Below are positions 52,731 to 61,831 of a stretch of 64,000 nucleotides of DNA, one piece after another. Position numbers and translations under genes: made by a program. The DNA lies in the NCBI RefSeq assembly GCF_033344935.1, contig NZ_JAWPMM010000001.1, forward strand, positions 3,458,001 to 3,522,000, in the 5' to 3' direction. Numbering within the stretch: the first letter of the stretch is position 1; the number at the start of each line of letters is the position of its first letter. The notes under the pieces were generated by a model, which did no database searches, was not told where the DNA came from, and was given only the letters and a program-made list of their open reading frames with translations. The stretch comes from Reichenbachiella sp. (GTDB lineage: Bacteria; Bacteroidota; Bacteroidia; Cytophagales; Cyclobacteriaceae).

Positions 52731-55157
52731 TTACAGATCTACAAACATCACCACATCTTGAACCTTCGATGCATTTTTATTTTCATGGGCAGGGTCTATG
52801 AAATGGTCTTTTGACTGAAGGGTGAATCTACTCACCTCATCATGAAGTGCACTAGCCACTGCAGAAAGCTCACCCGACTTAGCGCGAAAGACTTTCATTC
52901 CAGACCGAAGCTCAGTTGCTGAAACTGCCATTTCTTCAGTACCGGCCGCGCTTTGTTCGGCGATCACCACGATACTTTCCGTGATCTTAGCGATCTCTTT
53001 TACTTCAATTTTTCGGTTTTTGGTAGCCTTCAAGATTTCTTCTGAAAGTTTCAAAGTATCATGGGACGACTCTTCCATTTGCTCAAAGACTTCTCTGGCT
53101 TTTAGTGACGTTTTTTCTCCGTCAGCTACACTAGCATTCATATCTTCAATGGCTTGCGCCGCTGCACTGGTACCATCTTGCACGTCTTTTATGAGCTTTT
53201 CTATCTCTCTTACAGAACTGCGAGAACTATCTGCCAGTTTTCTAATTTCTTCGGCCACCACAGCAAAGCCTCTTCCAGCGTCTCCTGCTTGAGCGGCTTC
53301 TATGCTGGCATTGAGTGCCAGCAGATTTGTCTGCGTAGCAATTTCGTTGATCAGTCTTAGCACGCCGGAAATTTCCTTGGATCGATCTTTTAGTGTCTTC
53401 ACTGTTTCAGAAGTTTTACTCGTAAGTAGGATGATGTTGAGCATGTTTTTCTCTACATTCTTGACCATCTCTACACCTTGAGTACTACTATTGACACCAT
53501 GCTTTGCCGAATGATAAATTCGCTCAGATCGATGTCCCATATCGTCGATCGAGCGCAAAATGCTATCGACTAAAATCGACGATTGGTCTACTTTTACCAC
53601 TTGGTTCTGTGCACCCTGACTCATTTGATCTGTAGCTGTGGCTATTTCATTCATACTCCGATTCATCTCATCGCTGCTCAAGTTCATTTCTGAGGTAGAG
53701 TCGTTGACCACTTCGGCATTCTGTGATATTTTACTAAGCACTTCATTCAGATTATCTAGTGCAGTATTGAGGTTGTCTGACAATGTTTTTATCTGTCCAT
53801 TGCTGTCTTCACTGTATCTCACTGTCAAATCGCCCTTCGACATGGCATTCACTATTTTATCCATCGTTTTGATGGGAGTGGCAAATGCCTCTAGCAGTGC
53901 ATTGATGGATTGACTCAAGTCAAGCCAAAATCCAATCATATTAGACAAGTCTATTCTGCTTTCGAGGTCGCCCCTCTCGCCGGCAGAAGCTACCACGTGA
54001 TTGATTTGATAGACTACGGTAGAAAGGTTCTGGCGCATGTGCACCAGACTTTTACCCAGAATATCGTCAGACCCTAGCAGCTCCAATTCTGCATTAAAAT
54101 TACCTTCACCAATGGACTCTGCAAACTGAGATTTGTCCTTCAGACCTTTGGTCAACACATTGAGCGCTTCGTGCGCCTGCCCCAATTCATCACGTGAGTT
54201 CACTTTGTGAGCCTTGGGAAAACCACCTTTGGCCAAGGTCAACGCATTGAATTTAATCAGATTGATATTTCGCGTGATTTTATTGATGTGATAAGTCAGC
54301 ACAATCCCACCAGTGAGTAAAATCATACCAAACAATAGCACCAGTGCCCAGGAACTTTTAGCTATCTCAGCGGTAATGTGTTTATTGTTGGAAGCCACGA
54401 TATCATCCATATATGGAGTAAACTGATGGATAGCCTCACGCAATTTCCCATGCAATCCGTCCGTTTCGTCTAACCCTATCTTTTGTTGGATGTCAACTAC
54501 TTTTTTGAATCCTGTTTGGTATTGGCCTAGCTTTACTAAAATCTCCTGTTTCTTTGACTGACTACCGTTCAATTGAGCCAAATGGTTTTTGAAATCAATA
54601 ATCCCTTGTTCGAACTTACCCAGGTATTTCATGTCTTTTCTTAAGAAAAAATCCTTTTCGTGCCGACGAAGCATCAGCATATAATATTTATCATAGACAA
54701 ATTCTGCATCCTCCACCTCATGAATGGCCTGCCTTAGCTGTCCCTCCAAACCATGATCTTTAAATCCTTTTTCTCTGATCATTTCTGCCAAAGTATTGAA
54801 TGCTGAAGCATAATTTCCCAACAGCATTTGCATGCTATCTATTTTTACCGACTCAATTCGGTGACTTAACCTTAGGCTGTCCGTTTGTTCAATTAGTTGA
54901 GAGACTCGTTCATTAAGCGCTGAAAGGTATTTACTTTTTCCTTTGGTAATGAATGACTCGTTTTTATAGTCTCTAGCTAGAAAATCCTTTTCATGCTTCC
55001 TAATTTCCAATACACGGAGTTGGATGGTTTGCAAAGACTCTTTGGTCTCATGAAGCTCTCGAATGTTCTGGAAAGTAAAATAAGTCCATATACCAAAAAT
55101 CAATGTCAGTGCATAGGGAATGAGAAATTTTCCCGACAAGCCTCTAAATAAATTCAT
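52731..55157 (-). CDS. Methyl-accepting chemotaxis protein with HBM-like sensor
   Basis: From the ATG at 55157 the product is 808 residues. One N-terminal membrane segment (about 10-30), a periplasmic helical region, a second segment (about 279-298, [20 protein letters not shown]), HAMP-like linkers and a methyl-accepting signalling domain are seen. The signalling tip contains [20 protein letters not shown] and [14 protein letters not shown]. The sensor has two copies of an R-x-HEKDF motif ([11 protein letters not shown] near 52-60 and [10 protein letters not shown] near 165), as in helical bimodular sensors. A longer reading from GTG at 55190 is less likely because a strong GAGGAGAAGG site lies just before 55157. 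No che genes are in the window. Confidence 0.92.
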   Translation of the reverse strand: MNLFRGLSGKFLIPYALTLIFGIWTYFTFQNIRELHETKESLQTIQLRVLEIRKHEKDFLARDYKNESFITKGKSKYLSALNERVSQLIEQTDSLRLSHRIESVKIDSMQMLLGNYASAFNTLAEMIREKGFKDHGLEGQLRQAIHEVEDAEFVYDKYYMLMLRRHEKDFFLRKDMKYLGKFEQGIIDFKNHLAQLNGSQSKKQEILVKLGQYQTGFKKVVDIQQKIGLDETDGLHGKLREAIHQFTPYMDDIVASNNKHITAEIAKSSWALVLLFGMILLTGGIVLTYHINKITRNINLIKFNALTLAKGGFPKAHKVNSRDELGQAHEALNVLTKGLKDKSQFAESIGEGNFNAELELLGSDDILGKSLVHMRQNLSTVVYQINHVVASAGERGDLESRIDLSNMIGFWLDLSQSINALLEAFATPIKTMDKIVNAMSKGDLTVRYSEDSNGQIKTLSDNLNTALDNLNEVLSKISQNAEVVNDSTSEMNLSSDEMNRSMNEIATATDQMSQGAQNQVVKVDQSSILVDSILRSIDDMGHRSERIYHSAKHGVNSSTQGVEMVKNVEKNMLNIILLTSKTSETVKTLKDRSKEISGVLRLINEIATQTNLLALNASIEAAQAGDAGRGFAVVAEEIRKLADSSRSSVREIEKLIKDVQDGTSAAAQAIEDMNASVADGEKTSLKAREVFEQMEESSHDTLKLSEEILKATKNRKIEVKEIAKITESIVVIAEQSAAGTEEMAVSATELRSGMKVFRAKSGELSAVASALHDEVSRFTLQSKDHFIDPAHENKNASKVQDVVMFVDL

Positions 55158-55171
55158 AGCCTTCTCCTCAG
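55158..55171 (-). promoter_or_regulatory. Strong ribosome-binding site deciding the chemoreceptor start
   Basis: The minus strand reads CTGAGGAGAAGGCT directly before the ATG at 55157. Such a purine-rich site is uncommon in this window, where most genes have weak ones, and it favours this start over the upstream GTG. Confidence 0.75.
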
Positions 55172-55289
55172 ATGATGTTAATAATTCCACGGCTAAAATA
55201 AATTGGCTATGCTATCATGAGGTTAATGGAATATTAAGTTTTGATTGTAAAAGGCTAAGGCTAGAATATGACTATTTTTGATCTAATTC

Positions 55290-56561
55290 ATGCGAGACCT
55301 TCTTACTTATAAGTCTAATCCTTCGAAGAGAATTTTTCAGCTGCTATTGTTGATTTTAGCCGGCGAATCCATTTTCTTTTTACCCTTCGTTTTGGCTCGT
55401 GTATTCCGCCCCACCTTTTTAGCCGTTTTTGAAATCACTAATCTGGAATTGGGTACATTATTCTCCATTTACGGAGTGATTGCGATGATTTCTTACTTTT
55501 TTGGCGGTCTACTGGCAGATCGTTTTCCTTCTAAGACACTGTTGGTCACGGCACTCACAACTACTGGTCTGGGTGGCATAGCACTGAATTTTACCACCTC
55601 TTATTCGGGGCTATCCTGGCTCTACGCCTTTTGGGGATTAACCACCATTTTACTCTTTTGGGCGGCGCTCTTGAAAACCACAAGAATTCTAGGCGGGCAA
55701 GATTTTCAAGCCAGAGCATTTGGGCTACTGGAAGGAGGAAGAGGACTCATAGCGGCATTCGTTGGCTCTATAGCTGTGAGTATTTTAGCCTTTTATCTTC
55801 CTGCTGATGATTTGCCAACTTTAGCTGAGCAACAATTTGCCTTTCGACAAGTCGTGTTTTTCTTTTCTGGTTGGGTGATTTTAGTAGGAATTCTAATTGC
55901 CATTTTCCTGAAAAACTCCTCTTCCAATTCTAACCAAACGACAAAGCGCATCACTTGGCATGAGTTCAAATTGGTAATGCGTAAGTCAATAATTTGGTAT
56001 CAAGCGGTTATTATTATTTGTGCCTACACGGGCTACAAAGTGACTGATGATTTTTCCTTGCTGGCCAGTGATGTGTTGGGATTCTCTGATGTTGCCTCCG
56101 CTCAAGTGGGAGCTATGGCACTTTGGATGCGCATGATTACCGCTATTGCCGCAGGTTTTCTGGCAGATCGAATAGGTCAATCATCTAAAGTAATTTCCTG
56201 GGGATTTGGTATCATGATAGTTAGTGGAGTGGTGATAGGTTCTGGATTACTACCCAATCAACCTACATTTTTCTATCTTTTGTCCATTACAACTACATGC
56301 TTGGGGGTATATGCTGTTCGAGGGTTATATTTTTCCTTAGTTCAAGAGGCTCACATTCCACTAGCAATCTCTGGCACCGCTATCGGCTTCATATCTGTAA
56401 TAGGGTTTACCCCAGACATTTTCATGGGTCCTTTGATGGGTTATTTACTTGATGAATATCCAGGTGCACTGGGTCATCAAATGGTGTTTTTGGCCTTGGC
56501 TGGTTTTGCTTTTATTGGCCTTTTAGCTACGCATCAATTCAGAAAAGTCAAATCCTATTAA
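55290..56561 (+). CDS. Major facilitator superfamily transporter
   Basis: The 423-residue protein has twelve predicted membrane segments. The loop between helices 2 and 3 reads GGLLADRFPSKTLL, the MFS motif A variant, repeated in the second half as AGFLADRIGQSSKV. Blocks such as FGLLEGGRGLIAAFVGSIAV (helix 5 region) and MGPLMGYLLDEYPGALGHQ near the end fit NarK/sugar-phosphate-type facilitators, but the substrate cannot be told. It is divergent from the chemoreceptor gene and its 3' end overlaps the desaturase gene by 4 nt. Confidence 0.88.
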   Translation: MRDLLTYKSNPSKRIFQLLLLILAGESIFFLPFVLARVFRPTFLAVFEITNLELGTLFSIYGVIAMISYFFGGLLADRFPSKTLLVTALTTTGLGGIALNFTTSYSGLSWLYAFWGLTTILLFWAALLKTTRILGGQDFQARAFGLLEGGRGLIAAFVGSIAVSILAFYLPADDLPTLAEQQFAFRQVVFFFSGWVILVGILIAIFLKNSSSNSNQTTKRITWHEFKLVMRKSIIWYQAVIIICAYTGYKVTDDFSLLASDVLGFSDVASAQVGAMALWMRMITAIAAGFLADRIGQSSKVISWGFGIMIVSGVVIGSGLLPNQPTFFYLLSITTTCLGVYAVRGLYFSLVQEAHIPLAISGTAIGFISVIGFTPDIFMGPLMGYLLDEYPGALGHQMVFLALAGFAFIGLLATHQFRKVKSY

Positions 56562-57706
56562 ACCGCTTTTCCCAGTATGTGTAGCATTCTAAAATGACTT
56601 TTAATTGCATCGAAGAAAGTAGGGAATTCATTGTATTGAATATCAAAATCTTGAGCCGTACCACGCACAATATCTGAGATACTTTCATAATGTACATGGC
56701 AAATATTAGGAAACAGATGATGCTCAATCTGATAATTCAATCCCCCAATCAACCAGGAAAAAAGTCTCCCTTTCTTAGCAAAGTTGGCGGTCGTATTCAT
56801 TTGATGAATAGCCCAGCAATTATCTATACTTCCATTTTCATCAGCTTGATAAAACAATGTTTTGTCTAATACATGAGCTGACTGAAAAATCAAGGCAAGG
56901 ATAATCCCGCAAATAAAGTGCATGATAAGAAAGCCAATCAATACTTGCCACCAGGGCATACTCAAGATCAACATGGGTAAAGCCAAAGTAGCCCCCAAAT
57001 AAATGATCTTATTCAACGTAATTTGAAGCACCGCTCCATTTAACGTCACCCCTTGACCTGAAAGTAGATTGTTTTTATTGAATCTTGATATTTGCTCAAA
57101 ATCCTTGCTGAAAGTCTTATATAAAGAAAGTAATCCATACAAAAACGGAGCATAATAGGCTTGGTATTTATTGATATTTCTTCTTGGTTGATTCGGTGAA
57201 AACCTTAAAATCTGGTTATTCAAATCTTCGTCATATTCGTGCACATTCGTGGACGAATGGTGCAACACATTGTGCTGAATTTTCCAGGTAATATGATAAG
57301 AGCCAATCACATTGAGCAAATACCCTAACCAACTATTTACAGACTTCTTCTTAGAATAGGCTCCATGATTGGCGTCGTGCATGATGGACAATCCAATCCC
57401 ACACATACCTAAACCCATAACACTCCATAGCAACAGCATCATCCAAAATGATTGGATCATACCGGAAACGAGTATCATGAAAGGAATAAAATACAACCCA
57501 AGCATGAAAGCAGTTTTTAACTGCATATTGGTATCGGCAAATTTTGAGATTTTTTTATCCAAAAAATACTGATTGACTCGCTCCTTCAATTCACTCACAA
57601 AATCCACTTCTATGGACCTATCAAACCTCACAACTGCTTTCCTCATATTCTTCTTAATGCTACCAACTCGGAAGATACGGGAACTAGACTTACCAAGGGC
57701 TAACAT
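56558..57706 (-). CDS. Membrane fatty-acid desaturase
   Basis: The 382-residue protein has the three His boxes of acyl-lipid/acyl-CoA front-end-like desaturases: HDANHGA, HNVLHHSSTNVHEYDED and QIEHHLFPNICHVHY. Hydrophobic pairs lie around the boxes (FMLGLYFIPFMILVSGM, MMLLLWSVMGLGMCGIGL, IIYLGATLALPMLILSM). It would introduce a double bond into membrane fatty acids using O2 and di-iron. Translation may instead begin at Met21 (MRKAVVRFDRS), which looks more like the family N-terminus. Confidence 0.92.
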   Translation of the reverse strand: MLALGKSSSRIFRVGSIKKNMRKAVVRFDRSIEVDFVSELKERVNQYFLDKKISKFADTNMQLKTAFMLGLYFIPFMILVSGMIQSFWMMLLLWSVMGLGMCGIGLSIMHDANHGAYSKKKSVNSWLGYLLNVIGSYHITWKIQHNVLHHSSTNVHEYDEDLNNQILRFSPNQPRRNINKYQAYYAPFLYGLLSLYKTFSKDFEQISRFNKNNLLSGQGVTLNGAVLQITLNKIIYLGATLALPMLILSMPWWQVLIGFLIMHFICGIILALIFQSAHVLDKTLFYQADENGSIDNCWAIHQMNTTANFAKKGRLFSWLIGGLNYQIEHHLFPNICHVHYESISDIVRGTAQDFDIQYNEFPTFFDAIKSHFRMLHILGKAV

Positions 57707-57740
57707 TATGAGAATATCGAGGAGTTATCTGGATAATGCT

Positions 57741-57771
57741 TAAAAAATGAGGTTTCGAAGGATTAACCTCT
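57741..57771 (-). terminator. Rho-independent terminator after the lipoprotein hydrolase gene
   Basis: On the minus strand GAGGTT (57770-57765), a 10 nt loop and AACCTC (57754-57749) are followed by a T-rich run (ATTTTTTA). It begins 10 nt after the hydrolase stop codon and precedes the desaturase start. Confidence 0.7.
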
Positions 57772-57780
57772 TATTTGAAT

Positions 57781-58662
57781 TCAATCATTTTTTTTATTTA
57801 TCTCTTTAAGTATTTGTGCTAACATTTGATTAAACACATCAGGCTGTTCAACCATCGGAAAGTGTCCGGTTTGGCTCATTTCAAAAACACTATACTCCAG
57901 GCCAGTATTTTGGAGGCCAACCGTATCAACCGGTGACATATCACTGGATATAAGAAAGAGCGGGATATTCAAATTTGTCAATCGTTCTTGTTCAGAATAG
58001 GGATAATCCAAATAAGTCTGAATGGCTGGGATAGAAGTTTCTGGATTGGCTGCTCTGTAGTCGTCCACAATCCTCTTTCTAACCAAACTATCCGCCCCCT
58101 CATAAATCAGGTACTGATCTACATAAACGGATGAATTATTGGCAAAATCAGCTTTCAGCCATTCTACAAAACCATCGGCTTCTGCTTTCAATTCGTCATT
58201 CAGCTTTTGCTGAACTTCTTTGTAATTATCCACCCCAATCAAAGCAATAACCTTATCATTGTCCTGAGCAGCCTCCAAAATGATGCGACCACCCATCGAA
58301 TGTCCAATCAACATCACTTTTTTTGATTTAAGGTGATTAATCAAAGCATTGATGTCCTTAGCAAAAGAGTCAATGGAAAATTGGCCTAAAAGGTTCTTAG
58401 AACTACCAAAGCCTGGTAAGTCCATAGCTACAATTTTATAATCTTTGCTAAATTCGTTTTGCTGTGCGTCCCAGTAGGACTTGTTGATATTCCATCCATG
58501 CACAAATAACAGTGTTATTTCCCCTTCACCAGAAATGTTGTAGCTAATTTCTGATTGTTCTGTTTTGAGTACTTGACTGAAAATTGAGTCTGAGCCTGCC
58601 TTATCCGACTGGCATGAGTAAAGGCACAGCATGGCAAATAATAAGTGTAAAACAAGTTTCAT
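57781..58662 (-). CDS. Alpha/beta-hydrolase lipoprotein
   Basis: The 293-residue protein has a lipobox (MLCLYSC) and an alpha/beta-hydrolase fold: LLFVHGWNINKSYWDAQ (oxyanion region), AMDLPGFGSS, nucleophile elbow GHSMGGR (Ser), and SDMSPVDTVG and GHFPMVEQP, whose His is the catalytic one. It is presumably an esterase, lipase or lactonase anchored in the envelope. The substrate is unknown. A terminator follows it. Confidence 0.88.
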   Translation of the reverse strand: MKLVLHLLFAMLCLYSCQSDKAGSDSIFSQVLKTEQSEISYNISGEGEITLLFVHGWNINKSYWDAQQNEFSKDYKIVAMDLPGFGSSKNLLGQFSIDSFAKDINALINHLKSKKVMLIGHSMGGRIILEAAQDNDKVIALIGVDNYKEVQQKLNDELKAEADGFVEWLKADFANNSSVYVDQYLIYEGADSLVRKRIVDDYRAANPETSIPAIQTYLDYPYSEQERLTNLNIPLFLISSDMSPVDTVGLQNTGLEYSVFEMSQTGHFPMVEQPDVFNQMLAQILKEINKKND

Positions 58663-58680
58663 TGTTAAAAGTTTAGATCA

Positions 58681-58707
58681 AAAAAAGACCCGCTGGTTAA
58701 ACGGGTC
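58681..58707 (-). terminator. Rho-independent terminator after the metallopeptidase gene
   Basis: On the minus strand GACCCG (58707-58702), a 9 nt loop and CGGGTC (58692-58687) are followed by TTTTTT (58686-58681). It lies 41 nt past the metallopeptidase stop codon. Confidence 0.88.
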
Positions 58708-58747
58708 GAACTAATATTCTCAATGTCATTTCCGGCAATAGGGTTGC

Positions 58748-60403
58748 TTAGCTGTTGTCTGCTTGAAGACCAAGCACCTCAACGCCTTGTTTGAAAACTA
58801 TATCTCTAGGAATGCCCGCCTCTCCTACTCGATCTAAGTCTTTTTGCAATTCGGGTCCGACAATTCCTTTTTCTTTAAATAAGGCATCGACACCAGCATA
58901 ATCTCCGTCTCCTTGTAATTTCAAAATCACACCAGACAAAGAATTCATAGCTGCTTGAAACTCATCAAAATTCACTTTATAGGTTCCCTTCTCAGGATTG
59001 TAACTAAATGCATTTAGTTCCTTGAAATAGTTAAATCGAATCATATTGGCTTTACCGTGCGCACTGCTTGCTCCAAACCTAACCGATCTGAATATTCCAG
59101 CAAGAAAAGTAGTGTAGTAGTCCATCAGCTCCCCTTCGATTTCTCCTTTTTGCTGCAATTGTGTGACCATATAGAGACCAAGGATGTCAGCTTTGCCCTC
59201 TTCCAATGCAGAACCATGCTCTTTAAGTGCTTGTCTTACCGAACCACTCCCATCAATGGTATTCTTTATACCCAGTCCATGTGCCACTTCATGAAACATG
59301 GTATTGGCAAAAAAAGCATCGAATGTCACATGCTTTCTTTGCGACTCGTCAATCAGCAAGTTATTGATAGGCACCATGATCTTATCAAACTTGGCCCGCA
59401 TCGCATTCTTCAATTGAAGTCTACGTGTCCCTTTTTCTAGCTGAACTCTTTCATCATTTGGAAGGTTAATAGCGATAGTCTTTCCACCTGAGTTACAATC
59501 ACCTGCATAGTAAATCACATCATAGGCATTCAGATCAGAATCTGTTCCCGGAGACTCCTTTTTATATTCATTTGATACCGGAAGGTTCTCCTGCAATTCT
59601 GGTAAGAAGGAGACAAATTTTGCCAAACGCTCGCTCCATTCCATGTCTTTAATCAATACATAAGCCTCATGTGCAGCTTTGTAGTTGTACAATTTGTCCT
59701 CGTAATTCTCTATAGGCCCCACTACAAAATCAATCATATTGGACTTCATATCCATCCAAGCTAAATCACTAGCGAGATAATCATCTGACAATAAGGCGTC
59801 AGCTCTTAAATTTAAGTAGGCTTTAAAACCGCTATCCTCAGCTAACTCTGCTGCTTGTCTAAGCAAATGCGCGGCTTGTTTTACTTCCTTCGCGAAAGCC
59901 TCATTGAATGGAACGGCATATAATTCACCAGCCTCATTCCTTCGAATCAAAGTATAAAGACTGGTTTTGTTCGGATCATCGAAAGCTTCAAACTCCTCTT
60001 TTGTCATATCGACAGGGTAATACTGCGCTCCCGCCGGTTTTTCACCAACCCCTTTCACAAATGATTCATCAGCTCTAAGTCGATCCCAAGGGCCATAATT
60101 TATCGTTGCGAATTGTTTAGTTGCCTCATCTGGCAGACTGCTAAGCAAGGCATTCTTATCTCCATAGGCTTCCTTCCAAAAAAGGTCATCCATTATTTTA
60201 GACACTTCTATTAGAATGGGAATCATTTGACGCTGATTGTCAGATAAATGGCTTAAATCAGCTGTCAACGTATATTCTGAGTACTCATTCACCCGTGCTG
60301 ACATATCGATTGACGGGGTTTCTTCTGGTGTTTCTTTAGGCATACAAGAGAAAAGTGTGGCTCCCAAAGCCAGACAGACACTAATTTTTTTCATTTGGAT
60401 CAT
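58748..60403 (-). CDS. M49-like zinc metallopeptidase lipoprotein
   Basis: The 551-residue protein has a lipobox (TLFSC) after a short signal sequence. A zinc site is visible near residue 370: MFHEVAHGLGIKN (HExxH), followed about 25 residues on by LEEGKADILGLYMV, which fits the EExxAD third-ligand motif of dipeptidyl-peptidase III (M49) relatives. Classical DPP III has HExxxH, so this belongs to the HExxH branch that also includes peptidase domains of Nudix-fused plant proteins. The role is probably envelope peptide hydrolysis. Initiation could be at 60403 or three codons in (MKKISVC). A terminator follows. Confidence 0.8.
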   Translation of the reverse strand: MIQMKKISVCLALGATLFSCMPKETPEETPSIDMSARVNEYSEYTLTADLSHLSDNQRQMIPILIEVSKIMDDLFWKEAYGDKNALLSSLPDEATKQFATINYGPWDRLRADESFVKGVGEKPAGAQYYPVDMTKEEFEAFDDPNKTSLYTLIRRNEAGELYAVPFNEAFAKEVKQAAHLLRQAAELAEDSGFKAYLNLRADALLSDDYLASDLAWMDMKSNMIDFVVGPIENYEDKLYNYKAAHEAYVLIKDMEWSERLAKFVSFLPELQENLPVSNEYKKESPGTDSDLNAYDVIYYAGDCNSGGKTIAINLPNDERVQLEKGTRRLQLKNAMRAKFDKIMVPINNLLIDESQRKHVTFDAFFANTMFHEVAHGLGIKNTIDGSGSVRQALKEHGSALEEGKADILGLYMVTQLQQKGEIEGELMDYYTTFLAGIFRSVRFGASSAHGKANMIRFNYFKELNAFSYNPEKGTYKVNFDEFQAAMNSLSGVILKLQGDGDYAGVDALFKEKGIVGPELQKDLDRVGEAGIPRDIVFKQGVEVLGLQADNS

Positions 60404-60607
60404 GTTTTTTTGTGGATGGTGAAGATAACAAATGCAGAGAGTAAATTAAAAAGCCAACTAAGTCTGATTTGAACTAATCCAAGAATTATATCGTTTACTT
60501 TCAGTAAAAATGCCATTTAGGTACGTTTTTTGCTAAACAAAACGAAATGAATTGGACAAAACCCAGATATTTAGAAAAATCGGGTTATATTCCATTTAGA
60601 AACTTAT

Positions 60608-60628
60608 AATCAACAATTCACGTTGATT
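60608..60628 (+). repeat. Perfect 7 bp inverted repeat before the small basic protein gene
   Basis: AATCAAC (60608-60614) and GTTGATT (60622-60628) surround a 7 nt loop, AATTCAC. It lies 26 nt before the first ATG of the small protein. It could be a 5' leader hairpin or an operator half-site pair. No T run follows, so it is not a terminator. Confidence 0.5.
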
Positions 60629-60654
60629 AGAGATGTAAACTAGAAATATTAAGT

Positions 60655-60900
60655 ATGGCGATGGAGCAAAAGCAAAAAGGAAGACCGGCAACTAAACCGG
60701 TAGCATTGAAAGAAGGATACTACATTGAATTAAGAACAAAAGGGTCTAGCTCAGCTATCAAGCTGCGCAGAAATAGCATGGCCGAAATCGAATTCGCTAC
60801 TAAGCAATATGAGAAAAGTAAAATTGTAAACTACCTAGGCCAGGTAAAAGATGGTAAATGGGTAGATGGCAAAAATAAAGGCAAGAAAACCTCCTCTTAA
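60655..60900 (+). CDS. Small basic conserved-looking protein with an AT-hook-like N-terminus
   Basis: The 81-residue protein (or 79 from the second ATG at 60661) is rich in Lys. It starts with KQKGRPATKP, which resembles an AT-hook core (GRP flanked by basic residues), then has a compact beta-strand pattern (GYYIELRTKGSSSAIKLRR, then SKIVNYLGQVKDGKWVDG) and a Lys-rich tail. I do not recognise a family. Coding is supported by its length relative to the gap, an intact start and stop, and no competing gene. DNA or RNA binding is only suggested by composition. Confidence 0.65.
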   Translation: MAMEQKQKGRPATKPVALKEGYYIELRTKGSSSAIKLRRNSMAEIEFATKQYEKSKIVNYLGQVKDGKWVDGKNKGKKTSS

Positions 60901-60907
60901 TTATTAG

Positions 60908-61501
60908 TTAAAGGTATTTAGTCACATCTATAACCTTCATTCCTGCGGTTTTCGCTGCTTGGATGCCTGGTTTCCCGTCTTCAAATACTACACAGTCTAC
61001 TGGATCTACATTGATCAACTCTGCGCATTTCAGAAATGTCTCTGGATGTGGTTTGTATTGGACAACTTCTGTAGCCGTAACAACATGGGTGATATATTTT
61101 GAAAGATTGAACCGCTCAAAAAGTTCGTCTACAACTTTTCTATTGCTTCCCGTACCTACTGCCATTGGAAGTTTGTTTTGGTAGTCTTTGATAATTTCAA
61201 ACACAGGAGATATCAACTGAATTTTATCAAGATTGCTTTCTACAAATAACCGCTTCATTTCAAGCGCCTGTTCAATATCAAAGTCTTTGATTTGGTAATC
61301 CTTCTCAATCATTCTCATGGTGTCCTTTGTAGGGATTCCCCCTCGACTTTCAAAGACATCTTTTGGATAATCAATTCCATAGGGGGCTAAGGCATGATTA
61401 TAACCTTCATGATGCAGGGGCATAGAATCCAGAATGGTTCCGTCTAGGTCGAAAATCAAGCCCTTGACTCCCGAAGGAATTGGAATGGTAATAGTTTGCA
61501 T
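60908..61501 (-). CDS. HAD-superfamily phosphatase, beta-phosphoglucomutase-like
   Basis: The 197-residue protein shows HAD motif I GLIFDLDGTILDSMPLHH, motif II region MAVGTGSNRK, and motif III/IV VVFEDGKPGIQAAKTAGM. The cap insertion after motif I fits subfamily IA proteins such as beta-phosphoglucomutase and sugar-phosphate phosphatases. The first Asp is the nucleophile. The substrate cannot be told. The gene ends 7 nt from the end of the convergent small-protein gene. Confidence 0.93.
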   Translation of the reverse strand: MQTITIPIPSGVKGLIFDLDGTILDSMPLHHEGYNHALAPYGIDYPKDVFESRGGIPTKDTMRMIEKDYQIKDFDIEQALEMKRLFVESNLDKIQLISPVFEIIKDYQNKLPMAVGTGSNRKVVDELFERFNLSKYITHVVTATEVVQYKPHPETFLKCAELINVDPVDCVVFEDGKPGIQAAKTAGMKVIDVTKYL

Positions 61502-61594
61502 TGGTTTAATTTTGTCGCAAACCTAATGGGAAAGGGAACAACATACAATTTCAAATTGTTAGCCTATTGTTAATTTGTAATTTTCTAAAAAAAC

Positions 61595-61831
61595 ATGATC
61601 GATCTTCGAATAACTACCAAATACGCAGAAGAATTAGAATGGAAGTCTCTTCTTGAAGAGTGGTGCGCTTCACATAAAATTACGACAGATCAATCGCTGA
61701 TAGAACCAGAACTTCATGAAGGTAAGACCATAGTGATCGGAATAGATTCAATCGAAAAATTCCTAAAAGAATACAAGGCATTTATGGATGATTGGAATGA
61801 CTGTAGGTGCGACAAGTGGATGGATTCCTAA
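61595..61831 (+). CDS. Small acidic protein of unknown function
   Basis: The 78-residue product (MIDLRITTKYAEELEWKSLL at the start) is amphipathic and acidic, with a Trp-rich helical pattern and three Cys (EEWCASH, DCRCDKW). I do not recognise a family. It lies between two minus-strand genes and its stop codon (61829-61831) directly abuts the convergent metallohydrolase stop (61832-61834). Confidence 0.55.
   Translation: MIDLRITTKYAEELEWKSLLEEWCASHKITTDQSLIEPELHEGKTIVIGIDSIEKFLKEYKAFMDDWNDCRCDKWMDS

Noticed and set aside
55158-55190. GTG start of the chemoreceptor at 55190
   Set aside because: A strong purine-rich ribosome-binding site lies between it and the ATG at 55157, where a normal membrane-segment N-terminus begins.
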